Assembly (NCBI GenBank): GCA_009695395.1
Contig: SIBB01000190.1
Span: 1 to 6,955 of the forward strand
Source: Pedosphaera sp.
GTDB taxonomy: Bacteria; Verrucomicrobiota; Verrucomicrobiia; Limisphaerales; SXTU01
Reading direction: 5' to 3'
DNA: 6,955 nucleotides
A model generated the notes under the pieces. It had not been told where the DNA came from and ran no database searches. It worked only from the letters and a program-made list of their open reading frames with translations. Of the stretch, positions 1-6,260 are shown piece after piece. The position numbers and the translations under genes were made by a program. How positions within the stretch are numbered: the stretch's first letter is position 1; every line of letters begins with the position of its first letter.

Positions 1-69
1 AGCACCCACTCCGAGTTGGAGAAAGTCACGGCGACCGAGACCAGCACAGTTGTATTGAAAGTTGCTCAT
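1..69 (-). CDS. Second DUF1501 family protein, N-terminal fragment cut by the left window edge
   Basis: Only the first 23 codons are in the window, from an ATG at 69-67 to the left edge. They read as a twin-arginine export signal: a short polar stretch, then GRRDFLQLGVGA, with the arginine pair at residues 13-14 and the start of the hydrophobic core. This signal form (RRDFLQ followed by a small-residue helix) is typical of DUF1501 proteins, a predicted exported family of the alkaline-phosphatase-like fold. The gene lies 84 bases downstream of another DUF1501 gene on the same strand, in keeping with a tandem pair. There is no clear ribosome binding site. The frame is open upstream as far as the preceding gene's TGA at 156-154, so a longer start such as GTG at 153 is formally possible, but the ATG places the arginine pair at a normal distance. 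The family call rests on the signal and context alone; another Tat-exported protein is possible. Confidence 0.62.
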   Translation of the reverse strand, partial: MSNFQYNCAGLGRRDFLQLGVGA

Positions 70-153
70 GCAGTGAAAAACGTCGCTCAAATGGACGGGC
101 CGCACAGGGCCGAATTCAGCACCCACGTAGGTGACGACGTGACCGCTTGCCAC

Positions 154-1572
154 TCACGCAATGATGTCCCGCACCACGCTGCCGTGGACATCGGTCAGCC
201 GGAAGTCGCGTCCGGAGTAGCGGTAAGTCAACCGCTCGTGGTCGAGGCCGAGCAGGTGCAGGATGGTCGCGTGCAAGTCGTGGACGTGAACGGGGTTGTC
301 CTGCGCGTGCATGCCGAACTCGTCGCTCGTGCCGTAAGTCATCCCGCCCTTCACGCCGCCGCCCGCGAGCAAGTAAGAGAACGCCGTGTGGTGATGATCG
401 CGCCCGTGCTTGGCCTTTTCCTGCACTTGCGCATAGGGCGTGCGGCCGAACTCGCCGCCGAAGAGGACCAGTGTGTCGTCGAGCATTCCCCTGCTCTTCA
501 GATCGCGGATGAGCGCGGCAGCGGCCTTGTCCGCGTCCACGCAAAGCTTCTTGTGGCCGTCGTCGTGGTTTGAGTGCGTGTCCCAGGGCTGGTTGCTACC
601 GTTGCTGGTGTAGTAAATCGAGACGAAGCGCACGCCGTCCTCGACCAACCGCCGCGCCAGCAGGCACGACCGTGCGAACGCCGTCTCGCCATACATCGCG
701 CGGATGTGAGCCGGCTCGCGCGAAATGTCGAAGGTCTCCAGCGCGCGCTTCTGCATCGCGAAGGCCGTCTCCATGGCCTTGATTTGGCCGTCGAGTTCGC
801 CGTCGTTGCCACGCTGCTTGAGGTGCATCCGGTTCAACGCACCGAGCAGGTCGAGTTGCTCGCGCTGCTCCGCGTGCGAGAGCTTTGAGTTCTTGATGTT
901 CGCCACGAGCTTGTCCACCTGCATGTTCTCCGTGACGACGCTAGTGGCCTGAAACTCGGCGGGCAGGAAGCTGTTGCTCCACAAGGCCGGGCCCACGACG
1001 ATTTTCGGCGAGGGCCGCAGGACAACGTAGCCGGGCAGGTTCTCATTCTCCGTGCCCAGACCGTAAAGCGCCCACGAACCGAGCGACGGACGGATGGGCT
1101 GGAGGTTGCCAGTGTTCATCATCAGCAAGCCCGGCTCGTGATTCGGCACGTCGGTCTTCATCGAGCGGATGACACAGCAGTCGTCAATCACGCTGGCCAG
1201 ATGCGGCAGGGATTCACTCACCTCGATGCCGCTGCGACCGTGCTTCGCGAAGGTCAGCGGCGACGGCACGAAGCCGGTGCCCTTGTAGTTCTTGTAGAGG
1301 TTGCCGGAAGGCTGCTTGCCCTCGTTCGTCTTGAGCGCGGGCTTCGGGTCAAACGTATCCACGTGCGATGGCCCGCCGTTGAGGAAGAGGAAAATGACCC
1401 GCTTGGCCTTGGGCGCGAAATGCGTCTGCCGCGACGTGCCCTCGGCGAAGGCGCGCGGGCCGAGCAAGCCCGACAAGCCCACCATGCCAAAGCCAGCGGC
1501 GGTGCGCTGAAGGATCTGGCGACGTGTGAATCCGGTCATGGGATCGAGGGTGAGTTTGGGTTTAGTCCACAT
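154..1572 (-). CDS. DUF1501 domain-containing exported protein (Tat signal), complete
   Basis: A 472-residue exported protein of the DUF1501 family, which belongs to the alkaline phosphatase/sulfatase-like superfamily; the biochemical role of the family is not established. A Tat signal is visible: TRRQILQRT with the arginine pair at residues 17-18, a hydrophobic stretch at about 25-38, and a probable cleavage site after AFA near residue 43. Family hallmarks follow in order: NGGPSHVDTFDPK at 65-77, GGEFGRTP at 372-379, the histidine-rich GRDHHH at 390-395, DLHATILHLLGLD at 432-444, and a C-terminus ending in LTDVHGSVVRDIIA. These residues resemble metal ligands in the superfamily, which is inference. 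I chose the ATG at 1572, which overlaps the stop of the upstream DUF1553 gene by 11 bases; an ATG at 1539 (residue 12) would also keep the whole signal. The overlap suggests translational coupling with that gene. Length and both ends fit the family, with no frameshift seen. Confidence 0.9.
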   Translation of the reverse strand: MWTKPKLTLDPMTGFTRRQILQRTAAGFGMVGLSGLLGPRAFAEGTSRQTHFAPKAKRVIFLFLNGGPSHVDTFDPKPALKTNEGKQPSGNLYKNYKGTGFVPSPLTFAKHGRSGIEVSESLPHLASVIDDCCVIRSMKTDVPNHEPGLLMMNTGNLQPIRPSLGSWALYGLGTENENLPGYVVLRPSPKIVVGPALWSNSFLPAEFQATSVVTENMQVDKLVANIKNSKLSHAEQREQLDLLGALNRMHLKQRGNDGELDGQIKAMETAFAMQKRALETFDISREPAHIRAMYGETAFARSCLLARRLVEDGVRFVSIYYTSNGSNQPWDTHSNHDDGHKKLCVDADKAAAALIRDLKSRGMLDDTLVLFGGEFGRTPYAQVQEKAKHGRDHHHTAFSYLLAGGGVKGGMTYGTSDEFGMHAQDNPVHVHDLHATILHLLGLDHERLTYRYSGRDFRLTDVHGSVVRDIIA

Positions 1573-3448
1573 ACAACATCTCGTTCGCCATGAGCAGCGC
1601 CTGCGCGTATTGCTGCCAGCGCGGCACTTCACCAGACGCGGGCTTGCGCAAGAAGGCCAGCGCAGCAGAGGTCTCCGCGCTCTCGGGATTGCGACCGTAG
1701 AGGAGTTGATACGCGCGTTGGATGCTCGCGGCGTCGGACTCGCTCGCGTCCGTCGTCACCCGCTCGGCCAGCACCTTCGCGCGCTCCAGCATGAACGGGC
1801 TGTTCAGCATGAAAAGCTTCTGCGTCGGCGTGGTGGTGGCGGAGCGTTTCTCGGCGTGGACGTTCGCGTCCGGGTAATCGAACTGCATCAGCAGGTCGTT
1901 CAGCTTCAGCCGGCTGATGCGCGCGTGGACGGTGCGGCGCAGGTTCTTCGCGTCGTCGAGCTCCAGCGACTTGCCGCCAGACAGGTCCAACTCGCCCGTC
2001 ACCGCCAGCACGCTGTCACGCCACTGCTCGATGGAGAGCCGGCGGCGGTTCATGCGCCAGAGCGACTCGTTCGCCACGTCGGCGGCGGACTTCTTCACGT
2101 CCTCACGCGAGCTTTGGCGATAGGTCGCCGAGAGCACCAACTCGCGCATGAGCGACTTCACGGACCAACCGCTCGCCATGAAGCGCACCGCGAGGTCGTC
2201 GAGCAACTCCGGGTGCGTGGGCGTCATGCCCGAGTGTCCGAAGTTGCTGGCCGTCGCGACGAGCGGCTTGCTGAAGAGCACGCCCCACGCGCGGTTGACC
2301 ATCACGCGCGCGGTGAGCGGGTTGTCGCGGCTCGTGATGGCCTCGGCGAGTTCGCGGCGACCGCTGCCGTCGGCGAAAGGCTTCGGCTCGCCGGTCGAAA
2401 GCACTTTCAGAAAACTGCGCTCGGCCACCGCGCCCTTCAGCTCCGGGTTGCCACGCAGGAAGATGCTCAAGTTCTGCACCGGTCCTTCCTCGACCATGTG
2501 GACGGCGTCGGCGGGCATCTTGTCGGCCTGCACCTTGCCCTCGACGGTTTTGCCGTCGGCAGTCTTGTTGACCATCTTCACGCTCGCGAAGACCCCGGCC
2601 AGCGCGTAGTAGTCGCGCTGGGTGATGGGCTCGAACTTGTGGTCATGGCAGCGCGCGCACGCGACCGTGAGGCCGAGCGTCGCGCGCGTCACGGTGTCCA
2701 CGCGGTCTTCCCATTCGTCGGCCATCACCTCGATGCGGCCGCGGTTGTAATACTTCGGGCCGAGACCGAGGAAGCCCAGCGCCGCCAAGTCACCGGGCTT
2801 CGCTGTCGGGAACTTGTCCGCCGCCAACTGAAACTGGATGAACTGGTCGTAAGGCAGGTCACGGTTGAACGCCCCCATCACCCACTCGCGGTAGAGGTGG
2901 GCGTTCGCGTAAAACATCGTCGAGTCGTTGCCAACCTGATGCGCCTGGTCCTCCGCGTATCGCGCCAGCGGCAACCACACACTGGCCATCCGCTCGCCGA
3001 AGCGCGGCGACGCCAGCAACCGCTCCGCGAGCTGCTCGTAAGCCTCCGCGCGCTTGTCGGCGACGAAAGCCGCGACCTCTTCAGGCGTCGCGGGCAGGCC
3101 GGTCAAATCCAGCGTCAATCGCCGAATCAACGTGCGCCGCTCGGCCTCGGGCGACGGCGAGAATTTCTTCTGCTCAAGTCGTGCGAGGATGAAGTAATCC
3201 ACTGGCTGGCGAGGCCACTTGGAGTTCTTCACGGCGGGTTGGGGTTGCGCCTCTGGCGCTTTGAACGACCAGAATTGGCGCTCCTTACTCCAATCGATGG
3301 TATCGCCGGCCTTCTGGGCTGCCGCAGCCGCGTCTGCAGCGAAAGCCGACCTGCACGAGCTCAAAGGCATCACCACACCGACCCCAACGCAAATCACAGT
3401 GGCGATGCTGAGCGGGCGGAAGGATCTATGTGGGGGAGGGTTGTGCAT
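1562..3448 (-). CDS. DUF1549 and DUF1553 domain-containing secreted protein, short form with one CxxCH motif
   Basis: A 628-residue predicted secreted protein of the planctomycete-type cytochrome-associated family (PSCyt2/DUF1549 followed by PSD1/DUF1553). The N-terminus has a basic stretch, a hydrophobic segment at about residues 13-29, and either a signal peptidase I site after AFA near 37 or a lipobox-like LSSC ending at Cys32. DUF1549 covers roughly 70-285 and includes RLTLDLTGLPATPEEV and a haem-binding-type CARCHDHKFEP motif (Cys264, Cys267, His268). DUF1553 covers roughly 355-610, with NPLTARVMVNRAWGVLF, FGHSGMTPTHPELLDDLA and SATYRQSS, and the protein ends in the usual NEMLYVD. Many relatives also carry an N-terminal cytochrome-like PSCyt1 domain; this one goes almost straight from the signal to DUF1549. 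Function is unproven; pairing with a DUF1501 partner, as here, is characteristic. I chose the ATG at 3448 because it gives a compact signal; a TTG at 3487 would add 13 residues. The gene starts a minus-strand unit and diverges from the IclR regulator. Confidence 0.9.
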   Translation of the reverse strand: MHNPPPHRSFRPLSIATVICVGVGVVMPLSSCRSAFAADAAAAAQKAGDTIDWSKERQFWSFKAPEAQPQPAVKNSKWPRQPVDYFILARLEQKKFSPSPEAERRTLIRRLTLDLTGLPATPEEVAAFVADKRAEAYEQLAERLLASPRFGERMASVWLPLARYAEDQAHQVGNDSTMFYANAHLYREWVMGAFNRDLPYDQFIQFQLAADKFPTAKPGDLAALGFLGLGPKYYNRGRIEVMADEWEDRVDTVTRATLGLTVACARCHDHKFEPITQRDYYALAGVFASVKMVNKTADGKTVEGKVQADKMPADAVHMVEEGPVQNLSIFLRGNPELKGAVAERSFLKVLSTGEPKPFADGSGRRELAEAITSRDNPLTARVMVNRAWGVLFSKPLVATASNFGHSGMTPTHPELLDDLAVRFMASGWSVKSLMRELVLSATYRQSSREDVKKSAADVANESLWRMNRRRLSIEQWRDSVLAVTGELDLSGGKSLELDDAKNLRRTVHARISRLKLNDLLMQFDYPDANVHAEKRSATTTPTQKLFMLNSPFMLERAKVLAERVTTDASESDAASIQRAYQLLYGRNPESAETSAALAFLRKPASGEVPRWQQYAQALLMANEMLYVD

Positions 3449-3564
3449 TTGCTGCGGCTTGATTGACGAACGGGTTCTTCCAGCCAATCAGAGAATTCCT
3501 GTTCCGAAACTGAGGAAATCTTTAAGGGGCTTGAATAATTCCATTTGCGAAATGTCTTTCAGTT
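3449..3564. promoter_or_regulatory. Divergent intergenic control region between the DUF1553 gene and the IclR regulator gene
   Basis: These 116 bases separate two genes transcribed away from each other, so promoters for both units are expected here. The stretch is more AT-rich than its neighbours, especially 3490-3564. It contains several short inverted repeats: TGATTG at 3460-3465 with CAATCA at 3485-3490, GAATAATTC at 3533-3541, and CATTTGCGAAATG at 3542-3554. A TTGACG at 3463-3468 resembles a -35 box for the plus strand, but no good -10 lies at the right spacing, so I do not assign exact promoters. Regulators of the IclR family commonly bind palindromes near their own promoters; control of both divergent units by this one is possible but is inference. 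Confidence 0.5.
3542..3554. promoter_or_regulatory. Candidate IclR-family operator, 13-base palindrome CATTTGCGAAATG
   Basis: Two perfect five-base arms, CATTT and AAATG, flank a three-base centre, ending 10 bases before the start codon of the IclR gene. The size, AT-rich arms and position resemble operators of the IclR family, which are often 13-17 base palindromes overlapping the regulator's own promoter. An adjoining nine-base palindrome GAATAATTC (3533-3541) could be part of the same site. A match this short can arise by chance, so the call is tentative. Confidence 0.3.
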
Positions 3565-4389
3565 ATGGAACTCGCATTGCGCCACCCGAGCACCAATGGA
3601 TTTCGTCGCACCCGCGCCGCCAAAGGCTCGGAGACGGAATTGCAGGTGCCAGCCTTGGAGCGTGGTCTCGCAGTGCTGGAACTGGTTTCACGGCAGCCAG
3701 AGGGACTGACCCTGACGGAGATCAACGATACGTTGAAGCTCTCCTCGGCCTCGGGCTTCCGCATCGCCAATGCGCTGGAAGAACTCGGGTATGTCCAACG
3801 AGACGCCGCCACCAAACGGTTCCGACTCACGCACAAGCTCCTCCTCCTAGGACAGCCCCGCCCCGCCGGACGCAGCCTGGTCGCAGCGGCATTGGAGCCG
3901 ATGCGCCGAGTGCTCCACGCGACGGGTGAAACCACACAGCTCTGTTGCCTTGCGGGGGAAGCGTGCGTCATTATCGAGCAACTGCCCTCGCTATATCCAT
4001 TTAAGTATTTCGTGGATCTGGGTTCGCGCGCCCCGCTGCACTGTGCGGCACCCGGCAAGGCAATGCTCGCTTTCCAGCCTGCCTCCGACCTCGCGCGCTT
4101 GCTTGATCAAATGCGTCTGGAAAAGCACACGGAAAACACCCTCACCTCACGGAAAGCGCTTCTCGCGGACCTAGACCGGACGCGCACCTCGGGTTACGCC
4201 GTAGATCACGGCGAACACTTCGAGGCGATCCACTGCGTCGCCGCGCCCGTGCTGGATCGGCACGCTAACGCGGTAGCAGCGATTACGATTGCCGGGCCAA
4301 AAGAGCGGATTCCCAAGGAGCGCTTCGCCGAGCTGGGCAAAGTGATGATTGAAGCTGCAAGAGAAACGGCCCGCGAATTTACCAACTAG
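3565..4389 (+). CDS. IclR family transcriptional regulator
   Basis: A 274-residue DNA-binding regulator, near the usual 250-270 residues of the family. An N-terminal arm of about 25 residues is followed by the winged helix-turn-helix at about 28-90: VPALERGLAVLELVSRQPEG, then LTLTEINDTLKLSSASGFRI as the helix-turn-helix (roughly 48-67), and the wing YVQRDAATKRFRLTHKLL. The effector-binding domain spans about 100-272 and shows the family hallmark APLHCAAPGKAMLAF, plus the conserved SGYAVDHGEHFEAIHCVAAPV and the terminal AITIAGPKERIP. Members typically bind small carboxylic or sugar-acid metabolites and control catabolic operons. It is the first gene of the plus-strand run, 14 bases ahead of a sugar-binding lipoprotein, so it probably regulates that run and itself. 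The ATG has no Shine-Dalgarno match and sits just after a candidate palindromic operator. The ligand cannot be read from the sequence. The family call is secure. Confidence 0.93.
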   Translation: MELALRHPSTNGFRRTRAAKGSETELQVPALERGLAVLELVSRQPEGLTLTEINDTLKLSSASGFRIANALEELGYVQRDAATKRFRLTHKLLLLGQPRPAGRSLVAAALEPMRRVLHATGETTQLCCLAGEACVIIEQLPSLYPFKYFVDLGSRAPLHCAAPGKAMLAFQPASDLARLLDQMRLEKHTENTLTSRKALLADLDRTRTSGYAVDHGEHFEAIHCVAAPVLDRHANAVAAITIAGPKERIPKERFAELGKVMIEAARETAREFTN

Positions 4390-4403
4390 AAACACACCAA
4401 CCC

Positions 4404-5387
4404 ATGATAACAAAACTACGCATCCTCCTCGCCTCCGGCTTGCTCATGCTGGCCGCCGGCTGTCAAAAACCCGCTGATCCCATCAAACCGAGCAGCCCGA
4501 CCCCGACGCCAAGCGCAAAGGGAACTATTGGCGTCTCGCTCCTCACACTCGACAACCCGTTCTTTAAGGTCATCGGCGACAACATCACCGCCGAGGGCAA
4601 GAAACGGGGCTACGAGACCATCGTTGTCAGCGGCGACAAAGACGTCGCGAAGCAGGGCAACCAGATCAAGGACTTCATCGTGAGGAAAGTCAGTGCCATC
4701 GTGTTGAGCCCGTGCGATTCAAAATCGATCATCCCGGTGATCCAGGAGGCCAATGCCGCCGGCATTCCGGTCTTCACCGTGGACATCCCCTGCAATGAAC
4801 CGGGGGTCAAGATCGTGACTCAGATCGCCACCGATAATTTCGGCGGTGGGAAGGAAGCCGGGCGCGCGATGATCGAGGCTTTGGGTGAGGCGGGCGGCAA
4901 GATTGCGGTTCTTCACTTCAAGCAAGCGGAGTCTTGCCAGCTCCGCGTGAAGGGCTTCCGGGAGGTCATCGACGCGCATAATGCGAGCGGCAAGGCGAAG
5001 CTCACCGTCGTCACTGAATTGGAAAGTGGCGGCGCCAAGGATGTGGGATTCAAGGCCGCCGAAGACGCGCTGCAGGCGCACGCGGACCTGCGTGGCATCT
5101 TCGCCATCAACGACCCGGCAGCACTCGGCGCTCGGGCAGCACTCGAAAAGGCAGGCAAGACCCAGCAGGTGCTCATCATCGGCTTCGACGGCCAACCCGA
5201 AGGCAAACAGGCCATCAAGGACGGGAAGATTTACGCCGACCCGATTCAATTCCCCGACAAGATGGGCGTGCAGATTGTCGATGCGATCATCCGTCACTCG
5301 AAAGGCGAGACATTGCCGCCTCAAATTCTCATCCCCACGAGCCTCTACCGGAAGGCCGATGCGTTGAAGGACCCCGAGTTGAAGTAA
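4404..5387 (+). CDS. Sugar ABC transporter substrate-binding lipoprotein, RbsB-like (periplasmic binding protein type 1)
   Basis: A 327-residue solute-binding lipoprotein. The signal is short and basic, with a hydrophobic core and the lipobox LAAGC (Cys20), followed by a Pro/Ser/Thr linker to about residue 37. The rest is a type 1 periplasmic binding fold (about 40-310), like ribose-binding protein RbsB. Counterparts of RbsB sugar-contacting residues appear in order: LDNPFF (49-54), Asp127 in TVDIPC, Arg181 in CQLRVKGF, Asn236 in AINDPAALGA, Asp262 in IIGFDGQPEG and Gln282 in PIQFPDKMG. The Arg that follows the Asp in RbsB is replaced by Ile128, so ligand preference probably differs from ribose. 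The mature part also has Cys104, Cys130 and Cys178. It would capture a sugar or related polyol outside the inner membrane for an ABC importer, but no ATPase or permease gene lies nearby. It starts 14 bases after the IclR gene and ends 2 bases before the dehydrogenase gene, suggesting co-transcription. Confidence 0.9.
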   Translation: MITKLRILLASGLLMLAAGCQKPADPIKPSSPTPTPSAKGTIGVSLLTLDNPFFKVIGDNITAEGKKRGYETIVVSGDKDVAKQGNQIKDFIVRKVSAIVLSPCDSKSIIPVIQEANAAGIPVFTVDIPCNEPGVKIVTQIATDNFGGGKEAGRAMIEALGEAGGKIAVLHFKQAESCQLRVKGFREVIDAHNASGKAKLTVVTELESGGAKDVGFKAAEDALQAHADLRGIFAINDPAALGARAALEKAGKTQQVLIIGFDGQPEGKQAIKDGKIYADPIQFPDKMGVQIVDAIIRHSKGETLPPQILIPTSLYRKADALKDPELK

Positions 5388-5389
5388 CC

Positions 5390-6241
5390 ATGAGCGCAGC
5401 AAACTTTCTCCACGAACTCGTCGGCTCGATGTCGCAGGGCGCGGCGGGTAATCCCACTGTAGCCATGGTCGAAGCTGCCTTCGCTCATCACGGCCTGCAC
5501 TGGCGCTACGTAAACATGGAAGTTCCTCCGACTGGCCTCACTGAGGCCGTGCGCGGTGCCAAAGCGATGGGCTTTCGGGGCTTCAATTGCAGTATCCCTC
5601 ACAAGGTCGCCGTCATCCCGCTTCTCGACGGCCTCGGCGAATCCGCCTCGCTCATTGGTGCCGTCAACTGCGTGGTCCGACGCGGCGAGCAGCTCATCGG
5701 CGAGAACACCGACGGCAAAGGCTTCCTCAAATCGCTTCAGGAAATCTGTGACCCGCGCGGGAAAAACATCGTGATGTTCGGAGCTGGCGGCGCGGCGCGG
5801 GCGGTGGCGGTGGAAGTGGGGCTGGTCGGCGTGAAGCACATAACCGTCGTGAACCGCAACGAACCGCGCGGCCGCGAACTCGTGGAGACACTTCGCAACA
5901 AGGCAAAGCTCAACGCCGACCTCGTTGTCTGGCGTGGCGACTATGCCCTCCCAGCCGACACCGACATCGTCATCAACGCCACCTCCATCGGCCTCTACGA
6001 CGGAAACGCTCGGCTCGAACTGCAGTTGGATTCACTCAAGCCAAACATGGTCGTAGCCGACGTGGTCTTCAGCCCGCCGCAGACGCGTCTGCTCCGCGAT
6101 GCCGCCGCGCGCGGCTGCCGCACCCTCGACGGCCTCGGCATGCTCGTGAACCAAGGCGTCATCGGCGTGCAGTATTGGACCGGCGTGAACCCCGACCCCG
6201 CCGCGATGCGCCGTGCGTTGGAATCCGTGATGGGACTTTGA
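5390..6241 (+). CDS. Shikimate/quinate dehydrogenase-like oxidoreductase (AroE family), divergent substrate site
   Basis: A 283-residue NAD(P)-dependent dehydrogenase of the AroE/YdiB family, at the usual length. In order: the substrate-binding domain with NCSIPHK (catalytic-type Lys72), GAVNCV (Asn93) and GENTDGKGF (Asn106, Asp108); the Rossmann domain with the glycine-rich GAGGAARA at 131-138 and a cofactor loop beginning NRNEPR at 155-160; then NATSIGLY (196-203) and the C-terminal DGLGMLVNQGVIGVQYWTG. The N-terminus is unusual: normal AroE proteins have a GxPxxHSxSP motif whose two serines hold the shikimate carboxylate, but here GSMSQGAAGNPTVAMVEAAF stands at 12-31, apparently without those serines. 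NADP versus NAD preference is unclear from the loop. Catalysis on a hydroxylated ring or related polyol acid is likely, but shikimate itself is not assured, so I give no symbol. Only two bases separate it from the binding-lipoprotein gene, pointing to a catabolic role; a biosynthetic AroE in an odd location is the alternative. Confidence 0.87.
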   Translation: MSAANFLHELVGSMSQGAAGNPTVAMVEAAFAHHGLHWRYVNMEVPPTGLTEAVRGAKAMGFRGFNCSIPHKVAVIPLLDGLGESASLIGAVNCVVRRGEQLIGENTDGKGFLKSLQEICDPRGKNIVMFGAGGAARAVAVEVGLVGVKHITVVNRNEPRGRELVETLRNKAKLNADLVVWRGDYALPADTDIVINATSIGLYDGNARLELQLDSLKPNMVVADVVFSPPQTRLLRDAAARGCRTLDGLGMLVNQGVIGVQYWTGVNPDPAAMRRALESVMGL

Positions 6242-6260
6242 GTAAACACACGAACTATTT

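Noticed and set aside
70..153. Possible stop-codon readthrough joining the two DUF1501 genes into one protein, because they share a frame.
   Set aside because: The first protein ends with the normal family C-terminus, and the second has its own Tat signal, which would be useless in the middle of a fusion. Eighty-four bases without a stop is unremarkable in GC-rich DNA.
16..573. A plus-strand reading frame of 185 codons at the left edge.
   Set aside because: It runs antisense to the conserved C-terminus of the DUF1501 gene and to the start of the next DUF1501 gene, and its product has no recognisable motif.
1526..3466. A plus-strand reading frame of 646 codons lying opposite almost the whole DUF1553 gene.
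   Set aside because: It is the antisense shadow of a well-supported gene in GC-rich DNA. Its translation is rich in Arg, His, Ala and Val, with no recognisable domain or signal.
3463..3491. TTGACG (3463-3468) as a plus-strand -35 box with AATCAG (3486-3491) as the -10.
   Set aside because: The -10 hexamer matches the consensus at only three of six positions, and sigma consensus use in this group is uncertain, so I did not annotate a promoter.
3219..3929. A plus-strand reading frame of 236 codons crossing the divergent intergenic region.
   Set aside because: It overlaps the start of the DUF1553 gene in antisense and the IclR gene in another frame. Its translation ends in low-complexity Pro/Arg/Thr and matches no family I know.
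4719..5402. A minus-strand reading frame of 227 codons opposite the binding-lipoprotein gene.
   Set aside because: It is an antisense shadow; the plus-strand frame has a lipobox and the complete type 1 binding-protein motifs.
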